Shown here: positions 43,138 through 52,005 of the stretch, in pieces | Layout of the letters: the number at the start of each line of letters is the position of its first letter | Numbering within the stretch: the stretch's first letter is position 1 | Source of the DNA: Actinoplanes philippinensis | Lineage (GTDB): Bacteria > Actinomycetota > Actinomycetes > Mycobacteriales > Micromonosporaceae | DNA: 64,000 bases | Direction: 5' to 3' | NCBI RefSeq assembly: GCF_900113015.1 | Contig: NZ_FONV01000011.1 | Coordinates: forward strand, 186,001-250,000 | Translations under genes and position numbers: made by a program | Notes under the pieces: generated by a model | Seen by the model: the letters and a program-made list of their open reading frames with translations, nothing else | Told to the model about the DNA's origin: nothing | Databases searched by the model: none

Positions 43138-44088
43138 ATGCGTGCGCTGCTGGTGGTGAACCCGCGGGCGACGACCACCACGGAGCGCAGCCGCGATGTG
43201 CTGGTGCGGGCGCTGAGCAGCGCCGTGGAGCTGTCGGTGCGCTACACAGAGCGGCGCGGTCACGCGTCGAGGCTGGCCCGGGACGCGGCGGAGAGCGGCG
43301 TCGACGTGGTGGTGACGCTCGGCGGGGACGGCACGGTGAACGAGGCGGTGAACGGCCTGCTGACCGCGCCGGCCGCGCTCGCCGACCTGCCGGGCCCGAT
43401 CGCGGACCGTCTGCCGGCGCTGGCGGTGGTGCCGGGCGGCTCGACGAACGTGTTCGCCCGCGCGCTGGGCATGCCACGCGACTGGGCGGACGGGACGTCG
43501 GTGATCCTGGACGGGCTGCGGGACGGCCGGCACCGGGTGATCGGGCTGGGCCGGGCCGACGACCGCTACTTCACGTTCACGGCCGGCCTGGGCTGGGACG
43601 CGGCGACGATCCGCCGGGTGGAGCAGGCCCGGTTGCGGGGCCGCACGTCGACGCCGGGGCTCTACGCGCGGTCGACGGCGGCCCAGTTCCTGTTCGGCAC
43701 GGACCGGCGGAATCCACCGTTGACGCTGGAGCGCCCGGGTGAGACTCCGGACACTGACCTGAGCACGGTCATCGTGCAGAACACCGCGCCCTGGACGTAC
43801 GTCGGCGGCCGTCCCGTCCAGTTGAATCCGGACGCCTCGTTCGATCTCGGGCTCGACGTGACGGCCCTGCGACGTCTCACGATCGCGGGGAGCGCGCGCA
43901 CCGTGACACAACTCGCCTGGCGGGCCGGTGATCCGCGAGGTAAACAGGTGTTGCGTCTGCATGACCTCACCGAGTTCACCGTGGTGGCAGCCCGGCCCCA
44001 GGCATTCCAGCTGGACGGCGACTACCTGGGTGAGCGGCAGAAGGTGCACTTCGTGTCCGTTCCCTCTGCGCTACGTGTGATCTGCTGA
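43138..44088 (+). CDS. Diacylglycerol kinase-family lipid kinase
   Basis: 316 residues of the DagK/sphingosine-kinase-like family. The nucleotide-binding GGDGTVNEAVNG and the AVVPGGSTNVFARALGMP motif (in place of the usual GTxNDFAR) are present, and the C-terminus keeps FQLDGDYLGER. It phosphorylates a lipid hydroxyl such as diacylglycerol. A TACAGT -10-like box (43125-43130) ends seven bases before the ATG at 43138, so a leaderless mRNA is likely. Confidence 0.87.
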   Translation: MRALLVVNPRATTTTERSRDVLVRALSSAVELSVRYTERRGHASRLARDAAESGVDVVVTLGGDGTVNEAVNGLLTAPAALADLPGPIADRLPALAVVPGGSTNVFARALGMPRDWADGTSVILDGLRDGRHRVIGLGRADDRYFTFTAGLGWDAATIRRVEQARLRGRTSTPGLYARSTAAQFLFGTDRRNPPLTLERPGETPDTDLSTVIVQNTAPWTYVGGRPVQLNPDASFDLGLDVTALRRLTIAGSARTVTQLAWRAGDPRGKQVLRLHDLTEFTVVAARPQAFQLDGDYLGERQKVHFVSVPSALRVIC

Positions 44089-44235
44089 CTTCGGGGTACG
44101 TGTTCCGGACAGGTGCTCACGATCCGTTACAGAAACACGGGCAAAAGGTCTGCGAAGTGGCCGGGACCGTACTACATTGATGGGAGCGTTCGTCAACCGG
44201 CTCTGGCAGTAACGGCTGAACCGGACATATGGGTG

Positions 44236-44251
44236 CGTGAGCCAGCTCACC
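44236..44251. promoter_or_regulatory. CRP-type site 1 upstream of whiB1
   Basis: CGTGAGCCAGCTCACC has the form nGTGA-N6-TCACn, with a wider inverted repeat GTGAGC/GCTCAC. It lies 60 bp upstream of an equivalent site. Confidence 0.6.
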
Positions 44252-44278
44252 CGCCGGGAGAAACTTCCAGCGCTACCC

Positions 44279-44307
44279 TTGACAACGCGTGAGTTCGTGA
44301 AAGCATT
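44279..44307 (+). promoter_or_regulatory. Candidate whiB1 promoter
   Basis: TTGACA at 44279-44284 with a 17-bp spacer to AGCATT (44302-44307). The -35 is perfect and the -10 poor. Transcription would give a long leader of about 185 bases before whiB1. Confidence 0.35.
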
Positions 44308-44311
44308 CACA
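44296..44311. promoter_or_regulatory. CRP-type site 2 upstream of whiB1
   Basis: CGTGAAAGCATTCACA matches the TGTGA-N6-TCACA consensus at nine of ten positions. Its centre is exactly 60 bp from site 1 and it overlaps the candidate -10. Confidence 0.65.
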
Positions 44312-44499
44312 AGCGATAAGAAGTAACCGGTTGCCACATGTGCGCGTTCCTAATCAAGAAGCGCAGAACGGCGCCGACAACAAAAGCTTGCTGACGCACC
44401 GGTGAGCGTACGGGCACAAGCCGTCGCCAACCACTGCGCTCGCATATAGGTAAACAGCACTGTTTTCATTACCCCATCCGAAACAAGGAGTTTGCCGCC

Positions 44500-44754
44500 A
44501 TGGACTGGCGTCACGATGCGATCTGCCGCGACGAGGACCCCGAGCTGTTCTTCCCGATCGGGACGAGCGGACCGGCGCTCCTGCAGGTCGAGCAGGCCAA
44601 GGCCGTGTGCCGGCGGTGCCCGGTGACCGAGGAATGCCTCTCGTGGGCACTCGAGTCTGGACAGGACGCCGGCGTATGGGGCGGGATGAGCGAAGACGAG
44701 CGGCGCGCGGTCAAGCGTCGTGGCGGCCTGCGGGTCGGAGCTCCCACCGCCTGA
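44500..44754 (+). CDS. whiB1: WhiB1/WblE iron-sulfur transcription regulator
   Basis: 84 residues nearly identical in pattern to mycobacterial WhiB1. MDWRHDAICRDEDPELFFPIG opens it; cluster ligands are C9, C37, C40 and C46, with GVWGGMSEDERR then a basic C-terminus. It binds a [4Fe-4S] cluster that is NO-sensitive in M. tuberculosis, and partners the primary sigma factor. The ATG has AAGGAG nine bases upstream. The 411-bp region before it carries two CRP-type sites and an AAACAG/CTGTTT inverted repeat at 44452-44465. A terminator follows. Confidence 0.95.
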   Translation: MDWRHDAICRDEDPELFFPIGTSGPALLQVEQAKAVCRRCPVTEECLSWALESGQDAGVWGGMSEDERRAVKRRGGLRVGAPTA

Positions 44755-44777
44755 ATCAATCCCCCACACAGCATTCG

Positions 44778-44804
44778 CGCCCCGGGCCATACGGCACCGG
44801 GGCG
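44778..44804 (+). terminator. Terminator after whiB1
   Basis: CGCCCCGG pairs with CCGGGGCG across 11 bases, followed by TCTTGCTGTTT. Confidence 0.7.
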
Positions 44805-45168
44805 TCTTGCTGTTTCGGAGTCCTCACAGCGCGTGCCGCTCCATTGTGCGGTAATTCGATCACGGTACGTTTCCATGGCTCACGCTTAATGATCTCGAAA
44901 TGCCACGGCTGACGCTTTGCGTCGCGAGTCCCGCACACTCCGCATAGGACGATCGTTCCCGGATGCGATTCAGCGCCGGATCATTGCATAGCGCAGAGTG
45001 ATCGTCACCCAGAGCGACGAAGTCAAGCGAATATTGCCAGGCATCTCTCAGCAACGGACCGAGCCGGCTCCCCGAGCGCTCCGGCGGCCCCGCGACAGCG
45101 CTCAGAGCCGGCCGGGGCGCCCCGAGTCGTCCGGGGAACGGGCGAGACGGGGCTGAGGCCGGCCGGGA
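44805..45168. other. Intergenic region without a recognisable gene
   Basis: 364 bp between the whiB1 terminator and the convergent cbiX stop. Only short shadow frames occur; the left part is comparatively AT-rich. I see no promoter, RNA or repeat that I can defend. Confidence 0.4.
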
Positions 45169-45894
45169 TCAGGCTGCGGCGGCGAGCGGGCCGGGCAGGA
45201 CCGTCTCGACGCGGGAGGCGATCAGCCGTACCAACTCGGGGGTGTTTCCCAGCGGCTCGGCGACCGCGACCGCCCCGGCCTCCCGGGCGGCCCGCACCGA
45301 GGTGTCGTAGAGCAGCCCCGGCGCGAGGAAGTAGGCGGCCATCCCGACCCGGCGCGCACCCGCGGCCGTGAGCCGCCGCACAGCCTCGTCGGCCCGCTCG
45401 CCCGGCCCGGAGGCATAGGAGGCCGCCGACGGCAGCCCCAGACGCCGTCCGAGGGCCTCAGCGGCGTCGGCGACGGTCTGCCGGGCGCTGTCGTCCCGGG
45501 TGCCGGCGGCGGCGAGCACGACGGCGTCCACGCCGTCCGAGGGCAACCGGCGGGAGACCGCGGCGAGCAGCAGGGGCGACGCGGGCCCCAGGACGTCGGT
45601 GGCGGTCACCCGGACCGGCAGCGACGAGGCGTCCCGGATCACCGCGGGCAGGTCGACGCGCCCGTGGTAGGCGGCGGTCAGCAGCAGCGGCACCAGCACC
45701 GCGCGGGAGCCGCCGGGCAGGCCCGCCAGCACGTCCAGCGGGCGAGGGCCGGCGTGGTCCAGATACGACGCCCGGACCTGCCAGTCCGGCCGGGCCCGGG
45801 CCACCGCCCGGGCCAGCGACGAGGTCGACGCGGCGGCCCGGGGATCACGGCTGCCGTGGGCGACCAGGACGACGGTCAGACGTGCAGACCGCAT
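45169..45894 (-). CDS. CbiX/SirB-like sirohydrochlorin chelatase
   Basis: 241 residues with two CbiX halves. VVLVAHGSRDPR holds the metal-binding His and PLLLTAAYHGRVDLP the second; the second half has AAGTRDDSARQ and YFLAPGLLYDT. It inserts Fe (or Co) into sirohydrochlorin, making the siroheme required by the sulfite reductase encoded upstream. The ATG at 45894 lies 19 bp inside cysH, so it is co-translated as the last gene of the sulfur operon. Confidence 0.85.
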   Translation of the reverse strand: MRSARLTVVLVAHGSRDPRAAASTSSLARAVARARPDWQVRASYLDHAGPRPLDVLAGLPGGSRAVLVPLLLTAAYHGRVDLPAVIRDASSLPVRVTATDVLGPASPLLLAAVSRRLPSDGVDAVVLAAAGTRDDSARQTVADAAEALGRRLGLPSAASYASGPGERADEAVRRLTAAGARRVGMAAYFLAPGLLYDTSVRAAREAGAVAVAEPLGNTPELVRLIASRVETVLPGPLAAAA

Positions 45895-46643
45895 TCGGTC
45901 TTCTCGAACATCGCCCAGCGCCCGGCACGCGGGTCCTCGCCGGCCTTGGTGCGACGGGTGCACGGCCAGCAGCCGATCGACCCGTACCCCTTCTTGAACA
46001 GCTCGTTGACCGGCACGTTCCACCGGCTGATGTAGGCGTCCACATCGTCGGAGGTCCACGCAGCGATCGGGTTGACCTTCACCTTGCCCTTCTTGGCGTC
46101 GAAGGCGACGACCGGCGTGTTGGCGCGGGTCGGCGACTCGTCGCGGCGCAGACCTGTGGCCCAGGCGTCGTACTCGCCGAGGGCGCGCTCCAGCGGCTCC
46201 ACCTTGCGCAGGAAGCAGCACTCGTCGGGGCTGCGGGCGAAGAGGCGCGGACCGTATTCGCCGTCCTGCTGGCCGACGGTGAGGCGGGGCCGGATCGAGC
46301 GGACGTTCACGTTCATCGTGCGCACGACCGTGTCCCGGACCTTGAGGGTCTCCGGGAAGTGCAGCCCGGTGTCGAGGAAGACCACGTCGACGCCGGGCGA
46401 CACCCGGGAGAAGAGATGGGCCACGACGGCGTCGGCCATCGAGCTGGTGACGCAGAACCGCTCGCCGAAGGTGTCGGTCGCCCACTTGGCGATCTCCTCG
46501 GCGGGCGCGCCCTCCAGACGCTCGGCGGCCTCTTCGGCGAGGGCCTTCAGAGCCGCGGGTTTACGACGTTCGGGATCAGCGGTGGCGACGGGCCCGCCCA
46601 GGTCGACTAGGCCCAGACCGGAGGCGTTGAGGAGGCTGCTCAT
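45876..46643 (-). CDS. cysH: APS/PAPS reductase
   Basis: 255 residues with an adenine-nucleotide alpha-hydrolase fold (CVTSSMADAVVAHL, VVFLDTGLHFPET). The C-terminal redox ECGLH is present. Two Cys pairs, DECCFLRKVEPL and GCWPCTRR, are the [4Fe-4S] ligands that mark 5'-adenylylsulfate reductases. It reduces activated sulfate to sulfite. The ATG at 46643 overlaps the Zn-ribbon gene stop (ATGA), and its own 3' end overlaps cbiX. Confidence 0.93.
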   Translation of the reverse strand: MSSLLNASGLGLVDLGGPVATADPERRKPAALKALAEEAAERLEGAPAEEIAKWATDTFGERFCVTSSMADAVVAHLFSRVSPGVDVVFLDTGLHFPETLKVRDTVVRTMNVNVRSIRPRLTVGQQDGEYGPRLFARSPDECCFLRKVEPLERALGEYDAWATGLRRDESPTRANTPVVAFDAKKGKVKVNPIAAWTSDDVDAYISRWNVPVNELFKKGYGSIGCWPCTRRTKAGEDPRAGRWAMFEKTECGLHV

Positions 46644-46801
46644 TTGCTGCTCACTCCCTTGGACAGAAGGCCGATGAACTTGACGGAGAAGACGCGGACA
46701 CAGGAACGGCACTCCCAGGCGCCGTGCGAGGCCTCGTTGGGGCGGAGGTCCTCGTCACCGCAGTAGGGGCAGTACATGGGTGGCTGCCTGGTTTCACTCA
46801 T
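46640..46801 (-). CDS. 53-residue zinc-ribbon protein of the sulfur operon
   Basis: Sequence MSETRQPPMYCPYCGDEDLR, then WECRSCVRVFSVKF: two CxxC knuckles (CPYC and CRSC) 20-odd residues apart form a zinc ribbon. Both ends overlap their neighbours in ATGA junctions (sirA stop at 46798, cysH start at 46643), so it is translated as a link between sulfite reductase and APS reductase. The function is unknown; a redox or assembly accessory role is inferred from position. Confidence 0.85.
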   Translation of the reverse strand: MSETRQPPMYCPYCGDEDLRPNEASHGAWECRSCVRVFSVKFIGLLSKGVSSK

Positions 46802-48492
46802 TTCAGGAGCTCCTCGTCGGCTCGCAGCACCCAGTTGGCGAAGGTCTCGCTGCCGTCGCGGCCGTCGAGGTAGTTCTGGGCGACGCGCTCCACGTACTCC
46901 GGAAGCTCCTCGGCCGTGGTCTTCAGACCGCGGACCTTGCGCCCGAAGCCGGCGGTCTCGCCCTTGGCCATCCCGAGGGCGCCGCCGAGGTGGATCTGGA
47001 AGCCCTCGACCTGCTCACCGTGGGAGTTGAGGACGAGCTGGCCCTTGAGGCCGATGTCGGCGACCTGGGTACGGGCGCAGGCGTTGGGGCAGCCGTTGAT
47101 GTGGATCGACAGGTCGGCGTCGAAGCCCTTGAGCCGGTCCTCGAGACGGGCCACCAGCTCCTCGCCGCGCGCCTTGGTCTCGACGATCGCGAGCTTGCAG
47201 TACTCGATGCCGGTGCAGGCCATCGTCCCCCGGCGGAAGGCCGACGGACGGGCCTCCAGCCCGATCGCGCGGAGGCCTTCGACGAGCGGTTCCACCTGGT
47301 CGTCGGCGACATCCAGGACCAGGAGCTTCTGGTACGCCGTGAGCCGGACCCGCTGCGACCCGTGCTTCTCGACGAGATCCGCGAGCTTGGTCAGCTGCTC
47401 GCCCGAGGACCGCCCGACGACCGGCGCCGCGCCCACGTAGTTGAGCCCGTCACGCTGCTTGTGCACGCCGATGTGGTCGATCGGCTTCGCCGGCAGGTCC
47501 GGCGCCGGACCGTCGACGAGCGCACGCCCGAGGTACTCCTTCTCCAGCACCTCGCGGAACTTCTCCACGCCCCAGTCGGCGAGCAGGAACTTGAGGCGGG
47601 CGCGGTGACGCAGCCGGCGGTAGCCGTAGTCCCGGAAGATCCCGACGACGCCCTCCCAGACGTCCGGGATCTCGGCCAGCGGCACCCACACGCCGAGCCG
47701 CTCGGCCAGCCGCGGGTTGGTGGAGAGGCCGCCGCCGACCCACAGGTCGAAGCCGGGGCCGTGGTCGGGGTGCACGACGCCGACGAACGAGATGTCGTTG
47801 ACCTGGTACGGGCCGTCGGCGAGCCAGGAGATCTGCGACTTGAACTTGCGCGGCAGGTTCGAGTAGGCGGGGTTGCCGACATACCGCTTGACGATCTCGT
47901 CGATCGCCGGGGTCCCGTCGATCACCTCGTCGACCGAGATGCCGGCGACCGGGCTGCCCAGCACGACGCGGGGGCAGTCGCCGCACGCCTCGGTGGTCTG
48001 CAGGCCGACCGCCTCGAGCCGGCGCCAGATCTCCGGCACGTCCTCGACCCGGATCCAGTGCAGCTGGATGTTCTGCCGGTCGGTGATGTCGGCGCTGCCC
48101 CGGGCGAACTCGGTGGCGATGCCGGCGATGACGCGCAGCTGTGCCAGGTTCAGCGCGCCGCCGTCACAGCGGACCCGGAGCATGAAGTACTCGTCCTCGA
48201 GCTCCTCCGGCTCCAGCACCGCCGTACGGCCGCCGTCGATCCCGGCCCGGCGCTGGGTGTAGAGGCCCCACCAGCGGAAACGGCCACGCAGGTCGGCCGG
48301 GTCGATCGAGGAGAAGCCGCCGTGCGCGTAGATGTTCTCGATCCGCGCACGCACGTTGAGGGGGTTGTCGTCCTTCTTGCTGCGCTCGTTGGGGTTGAGC
48401 GGCTCGCGGTGTCCGAGCGCCCACTGACCCTCGCCACGCGCCTTGCGGGGGCGGGCGGCCGGCCTTGCAGCGGGAGTGTTGCTGGGCGCCAT
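46798..48492 (-). CDS. sirA: Ferredoxin-dependent sulfite reductase
   Basis: 564 residues with duplicated nitrite/sulfite reductase ferredoxin-like half domains. Siroheme-[4Fe-4S] ligands are CTGIEYC and NGCPNAC. RWWGLYTQR and TTEACGDCPR correspond to the Tyr and Cys that cross-link in the M. tuberculosis enzyme. Six-electron reduction of sulfite to sulfide is the expected reaction. The ATG at 48492 has GGAGG upstream. It is the first large gene of the operon, 123 bp after a leader peptide ORF. Confidence 0.93.
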   Translation of the reverse strand: MAPSNTPAARPAARPRKARGEGQWALGHREPLNPNERSKKDDNPLNVRARIENIYAHGGFSSIDPADLRGRFRWWGLYTQRRAGIDGGRTAVLEPEELEDEYFMLRVRCDGGALNLAQLRVIAGIATEFARGSADITDRQNIQLHWIRVEDVPEIWRRLEAVGLQTTEACGDCPRVVLGSPVAGISVDEVIDGTPAIDEIVKRYVGNPAYSNLPRKFKSQISWLADGPYQVNDISFVGVVHPDHGPGFDLWVGGGLSTNPRLAERLGVWVPLAEIPDVWEGVVGIFRDYGYRRLRHRARLKFLLADWGVEKFREVLEKEYLGRALVDGPAPDLPAKPIDHIGVHKQRDGLNYVGAAPVVGRSSGEQLTKLADLVEKHGSQRVRLTAYQKLLVLDVADDQVEPLVEGLRAIGLEARPSAFRRGTMACTGIEYCKLAIVETKARGEELVARLEDRLKGFDADLSIHINGCPNACARTQVADIGLKGQLVLNSHGEQVEGFQIHLGGALGMAKGETAGFGRKVRGLKTTAEELPEYVERVAQNYLDGRDGSETFANWVLRADEELLK

Positions 48493-48615
48493 TTCGGCGT
48501 TCCTCCGGGTTTCGTGGGCGCGCGGTGCCGCTCACGGCCCTTGGAGGAGGCTCGTGACGTCTGTGTCAGGAGTCGGGCCCGGCGGTCGCACACCCGAACG
48601 GGAAATCGGGCGTCG

Positions 48616-48702
48616 TCAGGAAGCCGGACACATCGCGCTGCGGACACGGCCGTAGTCCACGTGGCGGCGGGCCACGAAGCGGCGGTCAACTGCAGCGGTC
48701 AT
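48616..48702 (-). CDS. 28-residue leader peptide with conserved RRHVDxxRV...C motif
   Basis: The ORF MTAAVDRRFVARRHVDYGRVRSAMCPAS starts at 48702. It matches the actinobacterial family of short peptides preceding sulfur and cysteine genes (RHVDLxR...C pattern), which are thought to act as cis-acting attenuators. A single Cys codon lies at position 25. The ORF ends 123 bp before sirA. No strong attenuator stem is seen in that gap (only short inverted repeats). Start alternatives are the GTGs at codons 10 and 15. Confidence 0.72.
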   Translation of the reverse strand: MTAAVDRRFVARRHVDYGRVRSAMCPAS

Positions 48703-48879
48703 GTCGATAAGACTCTCACGGGAACGTAAAGTCGGCTAGAGAGGTCCAGATTCCGGGAGTGTGGCCAACCGCACCGCCGGCGTCCACCGGCGTTCGCCCG
48801 TACGTCTCCGGGTTCTCCTCCATCGACCATCGAACGGTAAGGTTCCTCGCACTCACCGGACGCACGTCGAAAGTCGGAG

Positions 48880-50373
48880 ATGGCTGTTCAAACCCTGAAC
48901 GACGACTCGCCGGCCCCGCCGCTGGCCGGCCCGGCCCGCCGCCGGGCGCCGGCCGGCGCGACCTTCTGGGCGCTGGCGCCGTCCCTGATCCCGGCCCTGC
49001 TGATGCTGGTCGTCGGGCGGTTCCGGCTGGGCAACCCGTCACTGGGCTGGGACGAGAACGCGAGCTGGCTGGTCAGTCAGCGGACCCCGGCCCAGATCGT
49101 GGACCAGGCGAGCCACTTCGACGGGGTGATCGCGCCCTACTACATGTTCCTGCACTACTGGACCGCGATCTTCGGCGACTCGGAGATCTCGATGCGGATG
49201 CCGTCGCTGCTCGCGGTCGCGATCGGCGTCGGGGTGGCGGGCGAGCTGGGCCGGCGGCTGTTCACCCCGGGCGTGGGCCTGTTCTCCGCGCTGCTGCTGG
49301 TGGCGACCCCGCAGCTGAGCCGGTATGCGCAGGAGGCCCGGGCGTACGGTCTGGCCTTCCTCTTCGCCACCACCGCGACGCTGCTGCTCTACCGCGCGCT
49401 GGACAAGCCGGGGCGGCTGCGCTGGGCGCTGTACGGGGTGACCGTCGCGCTGACCGGTCTGGCGCACATCTTCGCGCTGCTGATGCTGGCCGGCCACCTC
49501 TACATCGTGGGGTCGCGCTGGTGGCTGAGCCGCGACCGGGCGCTGCTCCGGTGGATCGGCGTGACGTTCGTGGCGCTGCTGCCGGTGCTGCCCTTCGTCT
49601 ACCTGGGGGCCACCCAGCGCGGCGGTCAGCTGGCCTGGATCGCCGAGATGGATCTGGACACCGCGCTGGCCGCGCCGGCCGCGATCTTCGGCGCCACGAT
49701 CGGCGGCCTGGTGATCATCGGGCTGGCGCTGGCCGCCCGCTGGCCGGACCGGGCGCTGATCCGCGAGCTGGGCGTGCTGGCCGTGATCCCGCCGGTGGCG
49801 CTGATCGGCGTCTCGTTCGTCACCGATTCGGTCTGGGTGCCGCGGTACGTGCTGTTCGTGCTGCCCGCGATCACCCTGTGCGCCGCCGCCGCGCTGCGTG
49901 GCCTCCGATTCCGTACCGTGCTGGTGCTCGTGCTGGTGGCCGCGACGGCGATCCCCGACCAGCTCACGCTCCGCGGGCCGGCCACCCACATGGGCGCCGA
50001 CTTCCGCGCCCTGTCCAAGGTCATCCTGAAGAACCAGCAGCCCGGCGACGTGATCGTCTACGCCGCGCTGGGCAACTGGTCGCTGCGCGCCGGCATGGAT
50101 TACCAGCTGCGCGACAAGCCCCGCCCGGCCGACGTGCTGCTGCAGACGCCGTCCGCCGAGCTGGGTCAGCTGGCTGCGGTGGAGTGCGCCGACCCGGCCG
50201 CCTGCCTGGGCAGAGCCGAGCGGGTCTGGTATTTCCGGCAGTGGAAGACGGGCGAGCCGCTGGACGACGTCGGCCCGATCGGTCCCACGCTGGAGAAGGA
50301 CTACCGCCAGATCGACATCTTCAAGAAGACCAAGGGCACCCTGGTGCTGCTGGAGCGCAAGCCCGGCCGCTGA
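48880..50373 (+). CDS. GT39-like membrane glycosyltransferase
   Basis: 497 residues with about ten to twelve membrane helices. The first external loop holds the D-E motif in LGWDENASWLV, typical of GT-C protein/lipid mannosyl- or arabinosyl-transferases (ArnT/PMT-like). QLSRYAQEARAYGLAFLF is a further family segment. A periplasmic-like C-terminal domain (about 350-497) follows. It would use a polyprenyl-phosphate sugar donor; the acceptor is unknown. The ATG at 48880 is nearly fused to GGAG, so the start may be slightly different. Confidence 0.82.
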   Translation: MAVQTLNDDSPAPPLAGPARRRAPAGATFWALAPSLIPALLMLVVGRFRLGNPSLGWDENASWLVSQRTPAQIVDQASHFDGVIAPYYMFLHYWTAIFGDSEISMRMPSLLAVAIGVGVAGELGRRLFTPGVGLFSALLLVATPQLSRYAQEARAYGLAFLFATTATLLLYRALDKPGRLRWALYGVTVALTGLAHIFALLMLAGHLYIVGSRWWLSRDRALLRWIGVTFVALLPVLPFVYLGATQRGGQLAWIAEMDLDTALAAPAAIFGATIGGLVIIGLALAARWPDRALIRELGVLAVIPPVALIGVSFVTDSVWVPRYVLFVLPAITLCAAAALRGLRFRTVLVLVLVAATAIPDQLTLRGPATHMGADFRALSKVILKNQQPGDVIVYAALGNWSLRAGMDYQLRDKPRPADVLLQTPSAELGQLAAVECADPAACLGRAERVWYFRQWKTGEPLDDVGPIGPTLEKDYRQIDIFKKTKGTLVLLERKPGR

Positions 50374-50381
50374 CCGGCGCG

Positions 50382-50403
50382 CCGGCTCCGGAAGGGGAGC
50401 CGG
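50382..50403. terminator. Hairpin between convergent glycosyltransferase and pdtaS genes
   Basis: CCGGCTCC pairs with GGAGCCGG across six bases, nine bases after the glycosyltransferase stop. Confidence 0.5.
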
Positions 50404-50434
50404 GCCGCGGCGTGGCCGGGCCTCCGAACCGGTG

Positions 50435-51979
50435 CTAACGCTTGCCGAGGGGCACGACCAGGACCGCCTCGGTGCCGCCACCGGCCCGGTTGCGCAGCTC
50501 GATGCTGCCGCGCAGCTCGCCGGTGGCCAGCGCCCGCACGATCTGCAGGCCGAGCCGGTTGCTGCCCTCGAAGCGGAAGCCCTCCGGCAGCCCCTGCCCG
50601 TTGTCGGCGACGGTGACGTGCAGCTGCTTGCGGAACCGGTGCGCGGAGACGACCACCTCGCCCTCGCCGGCCGCCGAGCCGGGCTCGGTGTCGTCGTCGG
50701 GAGCTGGGAAGCCGTGCTCGACCGCGTTGATCAGCAGCTCGTTGAGGACCATCACGAGTGAGGTGGCGATCTCCGCGGGCAGCACGCCGAAGGTGCCCTC
50801 CCGGCGGATCTTCACCGAGGCGCCGGTGGTGGCCACCTCGGTCGCGGCGGACGCCACCCGGTCGACGATGCCGTCGAACTCGACCGCCTCGTCACTGGAC
50901 ATCGACAGCGTCTCGTGGACCAGGGCGATCGACGCGACCCGCCGGACCGACTCCTCCAGGGCCATCCGGGCCTCCGGGGCGTCCACCCGGCGGGCCTGCA
51001 GGCGCAGCAGCGCGGCCACCGTCTGCAGGTTGTTCTTCACCCGGTGGTGGATCTCCCGGATGGTGGCGTCCTTGGTCATCAGCGCCCGCTCCCGGCGGCG
51101 CACCTCGGTCACGTCCCGGACCAGGACGAGCGCGCCGATCGGCACGCCGGCGGGCAGCAGGGGCAGCGCCCGGGTGAGGACGGTGGCGCCACGTGCCTCC
51201 ACCTCCATCCGGGCCGGGAACTCGCCGCGCAGGGACGCCAGGATCCGCTCGGCGGCGTCGTTGCCCTCCAGCGGGTCGCCGGAGAGACGGCTGGACAGTT
51301 TGGCCAGCTCCTCACCGACCAGGTGGGCGTTGAATCCGAGCCGGCGGTAGGCGGACTGCGCGTTGGGGCTGGCGTAGGTGACCTTGCCGGACGCGTCCAG
51401 CCGGATCAGGCCGTCGCCGACCCGGGGCGCCGAGGTGATCTCCCCTGGCAGGCGGGGCGGCGGGAACGTCCCGTCGGCGACCATCTGCGCCAGGTCGTCG
51501 GCCGTGGTCAGGTAGTTGAGTTCCAGCTGGCTGGGGGTGCGTGCGGTGCTCAGGTTGGTGTCGCGGCCGATCACCGCGATCACCTCGCTGAGCGCCTCCT
51601 CCAGGTCGGTGGCGTCGCGCAGCCGGACCGGGATGGCCTCGTGGCGGGCGGGGGTGTCGCCATACCAGACCGGGTCGCCCTCCCGCCAGATGCGCTCCTG
51701 AGTGAGGGCGACGTCGAGGTGGGCCACCTCCGGCCCGCCGACGATCTTGCCGACCTGGTCGTCCTGGTACGCCGTGGGCGCGGTGGTGGGCCGGACCTGC
51801 GCGACGCAGAGGAACTCCCGTGGCCGTCGCGGCTCCCCCTTGATCGGCACCCAGAGCAGCAGATCCGCGAACGAGAGATCGGAGAGCAGCTGCCAGTCAC
51901 CGGCGATCCGGTGCAGGTGGTCGATGTCGGCGGGGCTGAGGCCGGTGTGTTCTTCGACGAGATCGCGCAGGGTGGACAC
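50435..51979 (-). CDS. pdtaS: PdtaS-like sensor histidine kinase
   Basis: 514 residues from a GTG at 51979. MSTLRDLVEEHTGLSPADIDHLH opens a GAF domain. A PAS domain (DGLIRLDASGKVTYASPNAQSAYRRLGF) and a HisKA_2 dimerisation domain follow, with the phospho-His in EIHHRVKNNLQT. The ATPase domain has LNELLINAVEHGF and DNGQGLP. It is soluble with no membrane helix. In M. tuberculosis PdtaS signals to the ANTAR RNA-binding regulator PdtaR; pdtaR is not adjacent here. Confidence 0.93.
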   Translation of the reverse strand: MSTLRDLVEEHTGLSPADIDHLHRIAGDWQLLSDLSFADLLLWVPIKGEPRRPREFLCVAQVRPTTAPTAYQDDQVGKIVGGPEVAHLDVALTQERIWREGDPVWYGDTPARHEAIPVRLRDATDLEEALSEVIAVIGRDTNLSTARTPSQLELNYLTTADDLAQMVADGTFPPPRLPGEITSAPRVGDGLIRLDASGKVTYASPNAQSAYRRLGFNAHLVGEELAKLSSRLSGDPLEGNDAAERILASLRGEFPARMEVEARGATVLTRALPLLPAGVPIGALVLVRDVTEVRRRERALMTKDATIREIHHRVKNNLQTVAALLRLQARRVDAPEARMALEESVRRVASIALVHETLSMSSDEAVEFDGIVDRVASAATEVATTGASVKIRREGTFGVLPAEIATSLVMVLNELLINAVEHGFPAPDDDTEPGSAAGEGEVVVSAHRFRKQLHVTVADNGQGLPEGFRFEGSNRLGLQIVRALATGELRGSIELRNRAGGGTEAVLVVPLGKR

Positions 51980-52005
51980 CGTCCCAGCCTGCCATGCCCG
52001 TGTTT

